From the NCBI RefSeq assembly GCF_012273895.1, contig NC_052113.1:6128195-6192194 (forward strand): a DNA stretch of 64,000 nucleotides, given 5' to 3'. The first letter of the stretch is position 1. The number at the start of each line of letters is the position of its first letter. A program made the position numbers and the translations under genes. The notes under the pieces were generated by a model. It did not search any database, was not told the origin of the DNA, and worked only from the letters and a program-made list of their open reading frames with translations. Source of the stretch: Zerene cesonia (lineage: Eukaryota > Arthropoda > Insecta > Lepidoptera > Pieridae). Of this stretch, positions 1 to 11,084 are shown in pieces.

Positions 1-2640
1 GTTTTTTATTATTAACTAGGAGACACCTTAATATATCAATGGGGATAAATTGATTCTTGGTGTAATTTGGTAGTTTGCTTTAGCAAGTGTGTATGGCCTA
101 TATGCTATTTTATTGATGATAATAATCATTGTTGTAATGTACAGATGAAATGCTGTCAGATGAAAGTTGGTTTGGCTTTTACGCACTGAAATGTATTGTG
201 GGTAATAATTCTTAATACCTTCTGTAAATATGCAATATAATTAATTGGTGCTTTATTCGATTAAATTAACAAGAACACTGTTTTATGAATGGGGAATATG
301 TTTGAAAATTTCATGTCCCTATTAAATAATAACAAAACACAAACACAAAGTATCTTATGACAGCAAATCATCTTAATAAATTACATTATTTATATTATGT
401 AGGTAATAGGTATGTATAGGTTATATAATGAATTTCAAAACCCGGTTATTCTGTTATTCCAATACATTCCATAATGTGCAAAATAATGACTGATTTTATG
501 TTTTCTACAATAACTTTAAAAAATGCGAGATTGCAAAGAAAAACTAAATTATAATGGGGTTTAGTAAAAAGATCTAAGAATGGTAAGTTTAACTAAAAAG
601 AAATATTAATGCAATGAACTGTCATAGGTGAATGTGAATCTTTAATATATTCCAAAAAGGGATTAAAGAGTATTATTATAAGGGACCGAAAAGTAATTCA
701 TGGATAGCGATATTGGTATAGACTGAAACTAAATTTTAAAATATTGCGATTAGATTATACTTGCTTAAAATAGCAAATTGCAAATTTAAGTGCTTTAAGG
801 AGAAACAGGCTTAAGACTAAAACAAGTTAATACTTACTAATTTTTTTAAGTTTCAGCATTTTCAGTACTAGTCGTGTTTTTGTATTTTTGTGTACCGCTT
901 CTAGTACAAGTGAATAAATCGATACTTTAAAGATAGCCCACACCATACAGTCGCTAGAGTTAAATAATTTAAGTATTTTACTTCACAACTAATCCTACTA
1001 AGTTAGTACTTAATGATGACAATTTACCAAAAAATGAAATTTTTTAGAACAAAGTTTATTTCATTTGTAATTTGTATTGATTTGATGTTATGAAACACAT
1101 TGAAAGAAATAATCTATTTTGTTAAGTAATATATAATTGTGTTTATTATAAATTAGTATTTAAGTTATCTCTGTTCAAAGAACTTCCATATTGTTTTTCA
1201 TTTCACCAAAGACCACTGCTACAATTTTGTTGCAGGAATTCTTTATATGTACACTGTACCTATTGGTATACATGCCTTCAAATCTTCTTGTATTATTACA
1301 GCATCACAGAATTTCAAGATATAATACAAAAAATAACAAGGTTCATTTGAAAGTCATTTATTTTGATTCAATATCTGTACACCATAATGAATAGACATGG
1401 AAAAATACTAGAAATGAGCGTCTCGCTATAGTATAAACTTGGCTGCTGGTCATGCATGGTTATGTGGTATATTACTTACTCTATGTCCGTAGTGCATTGT
1501 GTGCCGAGCACCGGATTCCTTATGTCTGTGTAGTTTAGGAAGAAAAAAGCCTAACCATAACGATTCTCTAAAAACATCAAAAATTTCTGATTACGAATTC
1601 TCACCCGCAATACAAAACAAGCCAAATTTAGTTGTTTAGGTGGCTTTATTTTATAAACTTCACAGAAATTTGTCGTAACCTGCATCTGCAACCTAAATTC
1701 TACTTACTACCTATTATGAAGAGCAGGCAAGTTCATACTACCCCAAGATGCTCGTAGAAAATGTAGAAATCACAGTTGTGTATTTGTGTACTTTCCTTCT
1801 AGCTTTATTGAGTCACAGTTATTTTCTGACAGCTTTTACACAATATTTTAGATATAATATTATATATAACACAAATATAAGCATTTCACTTGTGTACTAT
1901 TTATACTGACTAACTTTTTACTCATATTTTGTTTATTTTTGCATATTGTTAGTTGAATAGTAAATGAAATAATATTATTTGCACAAGTCATTTTATCAAA
2001 ATTTAAAGGGACAATTAGTGGTCATGATACAATGACCAATTTTGCTTCGTAATGAGGTTTTTTATTTGAAACATGACTTGAGGGTATAGATATGAATTAC
2101 TCTGTTTACAGTATTCTTTATTTGTGCTTAAATGTTTAATTATTTAGTTACTATAAAAATTAGACACTATTTGATATCATACATTTACCTTTTCCATTTG
2201 GTTATTACATAATAAATGCACTTGGTAGCTAAGTTTTCCTTTCTGACCAGTAACAATTTAATCATCAAATGTCTGTCAATAGTTACATCAAGCTTCTATA
2301 AAGTTTATTATTATATTTAATTTTTTGTAATTATTTTATATATACTTTTACAAAGTTTACAACTGAAAATCATTACAGTGACAATAAATTACACTGCCAA
2401 ATCAGCGGCCAATGTAATTATTATAACCCGGTAGGGTAAAATCTAGGAACACATTTTAAATATGGTTACCCTTTGTTCATACCCAATTTAGATTTTGTTA
2501 TCTCTGATGTTGTGTGTAGAGTATGTACCTATAAGGTTAGATTTTGTATTATTTGGATTTTGTATTTAATTTTTGTATATAAATGATACTAAAATGTAGC
2601 TATGAACCTTTTCACAATAAAATGTATTTTTAATACACCT
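1..2640 (+). other. AT-rich non-coding stretch, probably the 3' UTR or downstream flank of an upstream gene
   Basis: No reading frame here looks like a protein. The longest plus-strand frame (1191-1394) is short and of low complexity. The stretch ends with a plus-strand AATAAA (2616-2621), followed at once by the 3' end of the minus-strand Creld gene. A plus-strand transcript whose coding part lies left of the window is the simplest reading. This is inference; plain intergenic DNA is the alternative. Confidence 0.35.
2616..2621 (+). terminator. polyadenylation signal AATAAA (plus-strand transcript)
   Basis: A canonical AATAAA lies 40 bases before the Creld stop codon. Cleavage 10-25 bases downstream would place the 3' end of an upstream plus-strand transcript at about 2635, where the Creld transcript should also end. 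Confidence 0.45.
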
Positions 2641-2652
2641 TTACCAAATTAT

Positions 2653-2658
2653 TTTATT
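2653..2658 (-). terminator. polyadenylation signal AATAAA of Creld
   Basis: On the minus strand AATAAA begins only three bases after the Creld stop codon (TGA, 2662-2664). The Creld 3' UTR would then be only some 20-30 bases long. Confidence 0.6.
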
Positions 2659-2661
2659 TTC

Positions 2662-3789
2662 TCACAGCAATTCATTTGATTCTAAAAATATAATTACATA
2701 ATTTTTTACTGTGTCTATTACAGTTATATCAGAAACACTCTCTAATTTAAAGATCAAAATTGAAAGTGAGGCTCCCATCACTACAGCTAATGGCTTGGCT
2801 TTTTGGTAAAAAAGATACATTAGAGTATTTAACGAAACATATAAGAATAATCTTTTATCAGCACTAGATAAATGTGCATTAGTTGTTTTATCATCCATAC
2901 ATTTTCCAGACCACAGTCTATCATTTGGCTTACATGTAGTACAATTGTATGGACCAAATCCTGTACATGTATTACACGATTTATCACATGGTAAACAATG
3001 GTATGATCCTATATTGTTGATACAAAATTGATTACTCTTACAGACTGAACTAGAAGTGCATTCATCAATATCACTACATAATCCATCTTGTAATTGCCAA
3101 CCAGAAGCACAAACTTTACACCTGTCAGGTCCATAACTAAAGCATTCTTGACATGCTTTGTGGCAAGGTTTGCACTCACCATCAACATTAAAATAATTTA
3201 TTTCACACTGATCACAGACTTCACTTGTATAGCCTTTATTGCAAATACAAGAACCATCTCCTTTTCTGGTTCCTTCTCCACTGCAAACACCATGCCCACT
3301 ACATATCTTATTACTGTGCACGGGACAGGGTTCACATAACTCACCAAAGTGATTCGTTGGACAGCAAAACTTAAGATTATCCATACAGAGCCAAGTATAT
3401 AAATCTGATGATTTATCCATCTCTTCTAACCACCATTTTTCTACTAAATGCTCTGCTTGCTCTGCAATTGAGTAACACTCGTCTTTATGTGAACTTAATT
3501 CTGAACAAAGATTTTCTTGTATTTCAACCAGTCTAACCTCACTTTGTGCATATGATTTTAATTTCGATTCTTCCCAAGCAGCATCTCCACCTTCAAACTT
3601 TCCACGGGAAGTCTTCTCTAACCAGCTGTTAAACGAATCACTGTAAACCTTGCACTGAAGACACTCGTTTAATTTACTCGGTTGTTGGTGTTTCACATCT
3701 TTTCCAGCAACATATATTAAAGAAATTGTGGAAACAAACCAAATGAATATTGTTTTCGTCAGCATTGTATGCAAAATTTTCATAAACAT
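2662..3789 (-). CDS. Creld: CRELD family protein (cysteine-rich with EGF-like domains), membrane-anchored type
   Basis: Single-exon gene of 375 residues from the first ATG; a second ATG two codons later (3783) gives an equally good start. It opens with a hydrophobic signal peptide (about residues 3-30). A CRELD N-terminal domain follows, with the WW/LCxxxxxxCC pattern near residues 115-145. Next come an EGF module, furin-like cysteine repeats (CHKACQEC, CDKSCNTC) and a calcium-binding EGF module starting DIDEC. Two hydrophobic stretches close the protein, as in CRELD1, which is ER-membrane bound, rather than the soluble CRELD2. Known family role: an ER protein, described as a disulfide isomerase or chaperone for client receptors. 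The gene is divergent from Utp3 across 1.8 kb and ends against an upstream plus-strand polyadenylation signal. The absence of introns is unusual for such a multi-module protein. Family assignment is firm; the CRELD1-like choice rests on the C-terminal membrane segments. Confidence 0.9.
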   Translation of the reverse strand: MFMKILHTMLTKTIFIWFVSTISLIYVAGKDVKHQQPSKLNECLQCKVYSDSFNSWLEKTSRGKFEGGDAAWEESKLKSYAQSEVRLVEIQENLCSELSSHKDECYSIAEQAEHLVEKWWLEEMDKSSDLYTWLCMDNLKFCCPTNHFGELCEPCPVHSNKICSGHGVCSGEGTRKGDGSCICNKGYTSEVCDQCEINYFNVDGECKPCHKACQECFSYGPDRCKVCASGWQLQDGLCSDIDECTSSSVCKSNQFCINNIGSYHCLPCDKSCNTCTGFGPYNCTTCKPNDRLWSGKCMDDKTTNAHLSSADKRLFLYVSLNTLMYLFYQKAKPLAVVMGASLSILIFKLESVSDITVIDTVKNYVIIFLESNELL

Positions 3790-5594
3790 CACTCTTAAAT
3801 AAATCAATAAATTATGCTTAAATGACTATTCTAGGTAAAAAAACACTTTAAATCACAATGATAATACTGCAACAACATTTCAGTAATTAGAAAACATGCA
3901 TGTGCGTACATATAAGGTATATATAAAAAATTTCATACAATATTTTTGTTATGTACAATTTGTAAATTATGAATTATAAAATTAAATCAATTTTTTGAAT
4001 ATGTACCTATGCCCTATGTTATCGGAAATATGTTATGAATACCAAATGTCAACCCTCAGACGTCAAGTGTCACAAAAACGAACTAAAAAGTACAGACGAA
4101 AAATCAATGCGATAGTGGCTTTGAATCATAGACGCTAAACTACTAACATTGACTGCATTGTGCAATATGAATATATGTTGGAGTGAGAGGTTTCCTGGCA
4201 GTAGTGTGTCTCCTTCTAATGATGTGAAATGACCATGCAAAACATAGATAAATGTTACCATAACATAAAATTTAAAGGAGCTTGCTTGTAAATGTGCACA
4301 AATTCTTTGCATGAATAGTTATTATTAACATAGAAATAAAACACCTGCAAATTCTCAAAAATGTACTAAATTTAAATGGGACCACGGTAGGCCTATTACA
4401 AAGTAACATATCATAACTAACATAACTCGTGATCGATTTTCATTTCAATGCTATAAAAAATTTAATGCCACGAATTTCTTGGTAATTGTGGAAATTATAA
4501 AATTATTGAAATACGTCTCAACGTTTTGAAGACATTTATTTGGGTAAAACAAAAAAATATGTATAAATTTTTCTTTCCTTTCTACAAAATCATTTAATCC
4601 ATGAGATGGCAAAATGTCAGACAATTACACAATACCAGCGAGTGACCTCTCACTGGACCGCTTTTGATTAGCTTCTACTTATAAGGAAATTGCGACCATA
4701 ACTCTACAATCAAAATCTAATTTTATCAAAACATATCATATTTTATTACTTTTGTAAAAACTATATATTAGTACTTTTACTCCTTGATAACAAACAGATT
4801 TAATTTTTTTTTTATTTAACTGGTGAATTTTTGAATTTTGAACCATTTTTGGATTTTTTTTTAATTTATGTGTATATTACTTTAAATTGTTTTTACTGGA
4901 CCTGTAATATAATTTTATATATATACATGTAAAATATTTGTATATTGTTTAGTTGACATGCAAAAATGTTTAAATAAATCACAAAATAATTTTCCAATCC
5001 AATTACGCTGTTCAGTCTATGACTTGATTTTATTTTTATTCTGATTATTAATAATTTGATTTTTTCTTATTGTTCTTTTAAAAATAGTCAGAAAATGGAT
5101 TATTTTTATCGAAACAATGGGTTATAGATATTAAAAGACTGTACAGATTCCTTATAAATATTGTGAAAAAGGAGTTCGTAGATCTACCTAATTCTCGAAT
5201 TGAGCAAGGTCAAAAACTACCAACTTTTGGAAGGATTTGTAAAAATTCGAGTTGGTAACACTGTGTGCGGATGCCCCAAGTGTCAAGTTATGTCAAAAGT
5301 ACGACTTAAGAATTTTTCTGTCGCATGTTTTACACATAGTTTCAATTACCCGTATTATTATACTACTCTTTGGTTTTAATCAAACGTTACTAGTGTAGTT
5401 AGTACACATAAAACACTAACTTGTTGTTTAAAATTTATATGGTACACTCTTTAGCTTATATGGTTATAGATTGAACTCTATAATATACCCTCTGTGATAT
5501 AAATGGCGTTTAGAAAATAACCTCAAAATAACGTGTAAATGTTGCACGTTATTCCTTGTATTTAATTGACCAATTGTCTATTTCAATTAATACA
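3790..5594. promoter_or_regulatory. divergent intergenic region between Creld and Utp3
   Basis: 1.8 kb between two start codons facing away from each other. It must contain both 5' UTRs and promoters. It is AT-rich, with no clear TATA box at a sensible distance from either ATG. A frame of 80 codons at 4070-4312 (minus) has no recognisable features and is not called. Confidence 0.5.
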
Positions 5595-7646
5595 ATGACG
5601 GACAAAATAAAGTAAGTGTATTTTTGTTTCTTATATTTATGTAAATATATGATATGTAAACATAAATTTACATAGACAAGAAAGTATATTCTAATTTAAT
5701 TCATATCATCTTGCTCCAGTTAAATTTAACTTTATAAATCTTTGAAATTTTTATGTTTCGAGTATTTCATACATATACAAGTATTTATATATAATACTTG
5801 CTTTTCGCCCACGGCTTCGCTCGCGAATTTTGTGTGTACAGAATTTTGTATGTAATTTATGGATTTTGGAAGGAAATGCAGTATCACAATTTTTCACGAT
5901 TTCAAAAGTGTATATCTTGTCAACTATTTATTTTAGCTCTTATTAATTTTTAAGTACCTCTTTGTTTCCTATTTGCGATTTTTTTTTCTCTGCTGGTTAC
6001 ATGTATAGCTAGCCACCACTTAAAATATTTATTTTTTTCAAATGAATAAAGCCTATAAGTTGATTGTTGGTTTTTATGTGATTGACACACATACATTTAG
6101 ATAAAACAAATTCTAAACTTTGTTATGGGGTCTATTAAGCATCCATATTGCATAGCAATTGCTAAAATAAAACTGGTTATTATTTTATTATATGATATAC
6201 ATCTACGAGAATATTCACACACTAGTTTTTATCATATATGTGATTGATATTATGATTAAAAATGCTAATTTCAGAGTCAATAACAAATTTGATCTGGATG
6301 GGAGCTATGAGATGTCAGATTCAGAAAATGAATACACGGAGAAGGAAAAGTCAATTATAAAAAGTTTACATAAAGAAAAAGATGGAGATTCCAGTAGTGA
6401 AGAAGAAGTATATAGGTTTTCAGAATCCGAAAATGAAACAGATAATAATGATCTTGAAATGGCAGATAGTGATGTTGAGGGTCAAGAGAAATCAGATGAT
6501 GACTTACCAGATTCTAAGGCATGGGGTAAGCAGAAAAGATCATATTATTCTACTGATTATGTAGATGAAGATTATGGAGGTTTTGGAGATGATGAAGAGG
6601 CAGCTCTCATGGAAGAAGAAGAGGCGAAAAATATCCAGAAAAGGCTAATAGAACAGTTAGAGGAAGATGATTTTAAACTAGATTTTATTTCACCTTTGCA
6701 GCCAACAATAGATGAGAGCAAAGAAACTCTTATCAAAAGTGATTTAAGCCAAATGTCTAAGAGGCAGAAATTGCAAATACTTGAAAAAGAAAGTCCAGAA
6801 TTTGCTGGTCTTATTGAAGATTTCAAATCTAAATTAACAGTTGCAAAAGATGACCTGCAACCAGTGATCAAACTCATAAAAGGAGGCAGATTACCAGAAT
6901 GTACTGCCTCTAAATTTGTTAAAACTAATTATGATCTTATTTTAAATTACTGCACGAATATTAGTTTTTATATTTTACTCAAAAGTCAAAGAATCAGCAT
7001 ACAAAATCATCCAGTTATAAAACGTCTATATCAGTATAGGCAAATGCTAAACAAAATGGAACCTATCTACTGTGAAGTAATAAAACCTCAAATAGAAAAT
7101 ATATTAAATGCTGTTCAAAATAAAATCAAGTTGCAGATTGTAAGGGCAAATAACAATAAACGTAAATCAAGTAAGGGATCACCTGAACAGCCAAATAAGA
7201 AATTGAAATTAATTAATGCTCTTCAAAAAGATGAAGGTGAAGATACAGGAGTCTCAGATGAAGATAGTGAAATTGATGGTAATGATTACTTCAAACCTGG
7301 AGATGTTGAGAACAATAAAGCTAATGAATCTGATGAAAGTGGATTCTCAGACAATGAGGAAGGAGGAACAGAAGATATCCAACTGCCTCCATCTCAGAAT
7401 GAAAATATTGTAGATGAGTTGAGTGAAAAGCGTCAAATAACATATCAAATTGCCAAAAATAAAGGATTGACACCACACAGAAAGAAGGAGCAAAGAAATC
7501 CCCGAGTTAAACATAAACTTAAGTATAGAAAGGCTAAGATAAGGAGGAAGGGTGCCATAAGAGAACCAAAAACTGAGGTTACAAGGTATGCTGGAGAAGC
7601 TTCAGGTATTAAAACAAATGTTAAAAAGAGTATTAAAATTAAGTAA
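5595..7646 (+). CDS. Utp3: Something about silencing protein 10 / UTP3, small-subunit processome component
   Basis: Two coding exons, 5595-5611 and 6275-7646, give 462 residues. Exon 1 is only 17 bases (MTDKI plus two bases of a Lys codon). It is followed by the donor GTAAGTG, and the acceptor TTTCAG at 6274 restores the frame exactly. The N-terminal third is very acidic with Ser-Asp-Glu clusters. A Sas10/Utp3/C1D domain follows in the middle. The last 75 residues are the basic Sas10 C-terminal domain, with YQIAKNKGLTPHRKKE, RNPRVK and RRKG blocks. Known role: part of the nucleolar U3 snoRNP complex that processes 18S pre-rRNA. A longer upstream frame from 6192 is intron read-through and not the true start. 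The gene is head-to-head with Creld and tail-to-tail with Nle, and the predicted Nle 3' end overlaps its last codons. Confidence 0.92.
5795..5830. repeat. transposon fragment in Utp3 intron 1
   Basis: The motif CCCACGGCTTCGCTCGCG is a GC-rich island in an AT-rich intron. It resembles a segment often seen in lepidopteran retrotransposon remnants (recalled from general knowledge, not searched). Boundaries are not clear. Confidence 0.35.
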
Positions 7647-7650
7647 ACCA

Positions 7651-7656
7651 TTTATT
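7651..7656 (-). terminator. polyadenylation signal AATAAA of Nle
   Basis: First AATAAA on the minus strand after the Nle stop codon (7722-7724), 66 bases downstream. Cleavage 10-25 bases further would fall inside the last codons of Utp3 (stop 7644-7646), so the two transcripts should overlap antisense. Confidence 0.55.
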
Positions 7657-7676
7657 ATTAAATGTACTGTTTTTAC

Positions 7677-7682
7677 AATAAA
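7677..7682 (+). terminator. polyadenylation signal AATAAA of Utp3
   Basis: Canonical signal 31 bases after the Utp3 stop. The predicted transcript end lies near 7700, just short of the Nle stop codon on the other strand. Confidence 0.65.
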
Positions 7683-7721
7683 ACATGTTCATCATATGAT
7701 TTGTGTAGTTTTTTCTTTGCT

Positions 7722-10594
7722 TCAATGTTGCCACCTGTAACAATTAATATTATTAAAAAAAATATAAAGTTGTTATTGCATAAATTTATGGGCCTATATG
7801 AACAAGAATAATAAAGATAATATAACGATAATGATATGTATGGTGTTTTATTTATGTTTATATATTTTCCAATTTCTCACACAAAATCTCTTTATTATAA
7901 TATAATACAAAGTATAAAATACTTACAGTTTTAATACTTTATCTTTCCCTCCTGATGCTACATAGGATCCATCTGGTGACCAATCAACAGCATAGACTTC
8001 ATCTGCATGTCCAGGAAGGTCCAGCTCCAATTTCTTTGTTTTCATATTCCACACTTGAATTATAAATATTTATGAAAGCACAGGCACAATAATATTTTCC
8101 TAACAAGCAGAAGGAAATATTGACATGTGATTTATATTTTTACCTTTTAATGTAGAATCAGCACTTGAACTCAGTAGTAACCTCGAATCAGCAGACCAGG
8201 CCACCATGTAGACTGCTTGTACATGACCTCTGAGGGTAGTTATAAATTTTCCAGTTGCTGCTTCCCACAGTTTTACTGATTTGTCAAATGATGCTGAAGC
8301 TATAATTCTACAACACAAGTGTTAATAAAATGAATTATCAAATTTTTTAAATAACATTATCATTACAATTTTTTTTTAGTCTAAAGGCTGGGTGGCAATA
8401 CTAAGTGGTTTGCCGCATGGTAAGCAGTTACCACTGCTCATGAAGATTCGCAAAGGCACTAACTTTAAGGAGAAAGGGTTATCCCTTTTATATTTAATTA
8501 ATTGTTATTATAAATAGAAAAAAGGAATGGGCTGGGAAAGGTGAGGAAGAGGAAATGGGGGCATCCGGCTTTCCCACTCACTGTACAAAACACAGTAGCA
8601 TGAAATGACAACATAAAACAATATAAGTGAAAAATATAAAACACAGTTTTCATTTAAAACTCACCTTGAATCTGGAGAAAATTTAACATCATTGATTAAC
8701 TGTTGGTGGCCAGTCATTCTTGCAAGGGGACGTTTTTCTTTTTCTGGGATCCAAAGAAATAGAGTGAAATCATCTGATCCAGAAACTAATCTCTCAGTAC
8801 CCTGCTGACAAGTTTGTTCATACCTTTCTAAGGCTCTTTGTTGAAGTACTTTCTCTAAAAGACAGATAAGTAACTATATTACATTAAAAACAGTTATACT
8901 ATACAAATTGCACAAACATAATGTGAGACCATTTTTTATTAATGGAAAAGCAAGCTGAAAAATAACAAAAAATCTGTTATTTCACTTACTATTATTTGTA
9001 GGATCTTTACAATCAAGAATTGGATGAAATGGTCCTGTCCGTAAAACATAATCTGTGCTTAAGGCTAATGTATTAACCCAATGAGCATGACCCTCTAGTG
9101 TTCTGCATAGTATTCCATCATCAGCTCTCCAAACCTGAAAAAAGAAGCTGCATATATATAAAAATGAACAATATTTTATTTGTTGTTAATTTCGACTTGT
9201 AAGTTTGTAACACATATATTTAATATTTAACTTAGATTCGCATGATTGATGAAGCTGGAAGTTAAAGATTTACATACTTGTTAGATTTACATTTGTTATT
9301 CGTACCTTAATTGTTCTATCTTGGGAAGATGTGTAAATTAGGCCTGTGCCTCCCCATTTTACACAAGTAACTGCTTTGGAATGCCCAGTTAAACTGAGTA
9401 TAGTGACACCTGTAACTGTGTCCCAGATTCTGACATCACCATCTTTAGAAGAACTGGCTAGTTTACGGCAATCTGGATTTCTGTAGATATTCAATACATC
9501 ATTCTAGACTAGTTATTCATTTGGCCTATATTTTATGAGTAATGGTAATGGTAACTTGTGAGTGCAGTACATAAAAATATTATATTTGATACCTTAAATA
9601 TGGCTCCCATGCTAATGCTGTTATCCATTGTTTATGTCCAATCATTGTTTTACCAACTTGATTACCAGATACTGGATCCCACAGCATAACACGCCCTTGT
9701 TTGCAAGCTGATGCTAACTTTGAACCATCGGGTGACCAACTTATGCATAACACCCAGTTGCTATGGCCTATAAAAATTGAGTTATTGTTAACTAGGTGTT
9801 TCACATGCAGGCAACACCATAAGCTAAAAATACATACTCTAATTTTACATTAAGGTGTTCATTTAGAAAAAGATATTTGTATGTGTCTATGTTAAAAATT
9901 GGTTTTTCACCTATTTAAAATCAAATCTTCCAAATTGGTGCTGTGGTTTATCTGTAAAAGTACAGAGAAACACCAAAACTTTTAATATTCATTTTACCTC
10001 AGCTTACCTTTACATACATGCAATGGTGTTTGGGTATTTATATCCCAAAACCTTACTGTTGTATCACCAGAACCACTGGCTAGATGTTGACCAGATGGAC
10101 TGAAACTTGTTGATATAACAGCTTCTGCATGACCTGGTATAGAACTATAACGAATAAATTAGAAATCATTTGACATCATTTTATTTAAAGCTTTAAGTTA
10201 GTTATATTATTTTATTACCTTGTACATCTTGTTACTGGGCGTACTTTGAAAACGGCCTGTTGCTGGTATATAATTTCGACGACTTCTTCGGAGTTTAATT
10301 TGCTGATATCAAGAGCATCTTTAAGTGACGAGGTTATTTCAATATCGTTGACGAAAAACAGAAAAGGTTTGTCTTCCTAAAACAAAACTTGACATAAGCA
10401 TACACAGCAAATGAAATGAAATAAAGGTCTCCGTTAATTTATAGGTTTACCTCTTGTAATAAAGCATTACAAATAAGAGTTAATTGATCTTTAGTAACAT
10501 TTAATGGTAAGTCAAGAGGACTTCCTGTTTCTTCTCCAGTATCTGACTTAAATCTGGCCTGTACACATGTAGGTAAATCACTGTCTGTTTCCAT
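7722..10594 (-). CDS. Nle: Notchless (NLE1/Rsa4 homologue), WD40 ribosome assembly factor
   Basis: Ten coding exons on the minus strand: 10594-10451, 10376-10219, 10144-10008, 9767-9593, 9480-9306, 9134-8990, 8854-8665, 8307-8144, 8053-7927 and 7734-7722. All have GT-AG borders and matching phases, giving 475 residues, close to the usual family length of about 485. The N-terminus (about residues 12-75) is the NLE ubiquitin-like domain, which in yeast Rsa4 binds the MIDAS domain of the AAA-ATPase Rea1/midasin. WD40 repeats follow (for example GHSNWVLCISWSPDG and GHAHWVNTLAL). The last exon adds only three residues after a split Leu codon, giving the family's typical C-terminal LW ending. Known role: 60S pre-ribosome maturation in the nucleolus; the fly gene was named as a modifier of Notch. 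The introns are short except one that carries a dispersed repeat. It is head-to-head with Tm9sf3, 490 bases apart. Confidence 0.93.
8370..8610 (+). repeat. dispersed repeat family A, copy 1 (5' part only), in an Nle intron
   Basis: Shares an ordered series of blocks with the copies at 22010, 29262 and 16045: a T-rich start, GGTTTGCCGCATGGTAAGCAG, ACCACTGCTCATGAAGATTCGCA, GGAATGGGCTGGGAA and CTCACTGTACAAAACACAG. The copy stops after the last block and lacks the GCGAGCTGGCC end seen in the longer copies. It sits inside the 357-base intron between Nle exons 7 and 8. Confidence 0.7.
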
Positions 10595-11084
10595 TTTTCA
10601 AGTAATAAATAGTGGGTTTTGCTCTAATAAAAAAATATAACCTTAATTTTTTAGATAATCGTATCCTAAACAATCTCACATTGATTTGACACTTCTTTTA
10701 GATATTTGACAAATATGTAGATGCTGACATAAGCCGTCAGCCAGTGATGTTCAAGATTGTACGGGGTTTATAATAAAAATGTAGATAATAAGAAAAAGTA
10801 ATGCAGCATAAATATTAAACAGGTGGGTAAAATTCCTTTTCTACGTAACGTACCGAGTTCTAGTGTGAGTGATAATAAATAGGTTTTATAAAAAGCGTTA
10901 ATTGAAAATACGCATCATACGTTTTGGAAGTACTTTTGACTGACAATTTGCCAATTACTTGCAAATTGTAGCAAAAAAAAAACAAATAAAATGGCAACAC
11001 TTTTACAAATGTCTGACATCGGCTTTTTACATACGTGTTGTGTTTATCCTTCTAGTTATTAAATCTAAGCTTTGAAAAGTTAAA
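10595..11084. promoter_or_regulatory. divergent promoter region between Nle and Tm9sf3
   Basis: 490 bases separate two start codons pointing away from each other, so this is a compact bidirectional promoter plus both 5' UTRs. No TATA box is evident. Both genes are housekeeping types, for which TATA-less shared promoters are common. Confidence 0.6.

Noticed and set aside
4070..4312. 80-codon minus-strand frame upstream of Creld
   Set aside because: It has a hydrophobic segment, but no domain, no convincing signal peptide at the N-terminus and no splice or promoter context. The frame is likely chance in the Creld upstream region.
6192..6274. ATG at 6192 as the start of Utp3
   Set aside because: The 27 extra residues (rich in Ile and Tyr) read through an intron. 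The exon at 5595-5611 joins in frame at 6275 and gives a sensible N-terminus.
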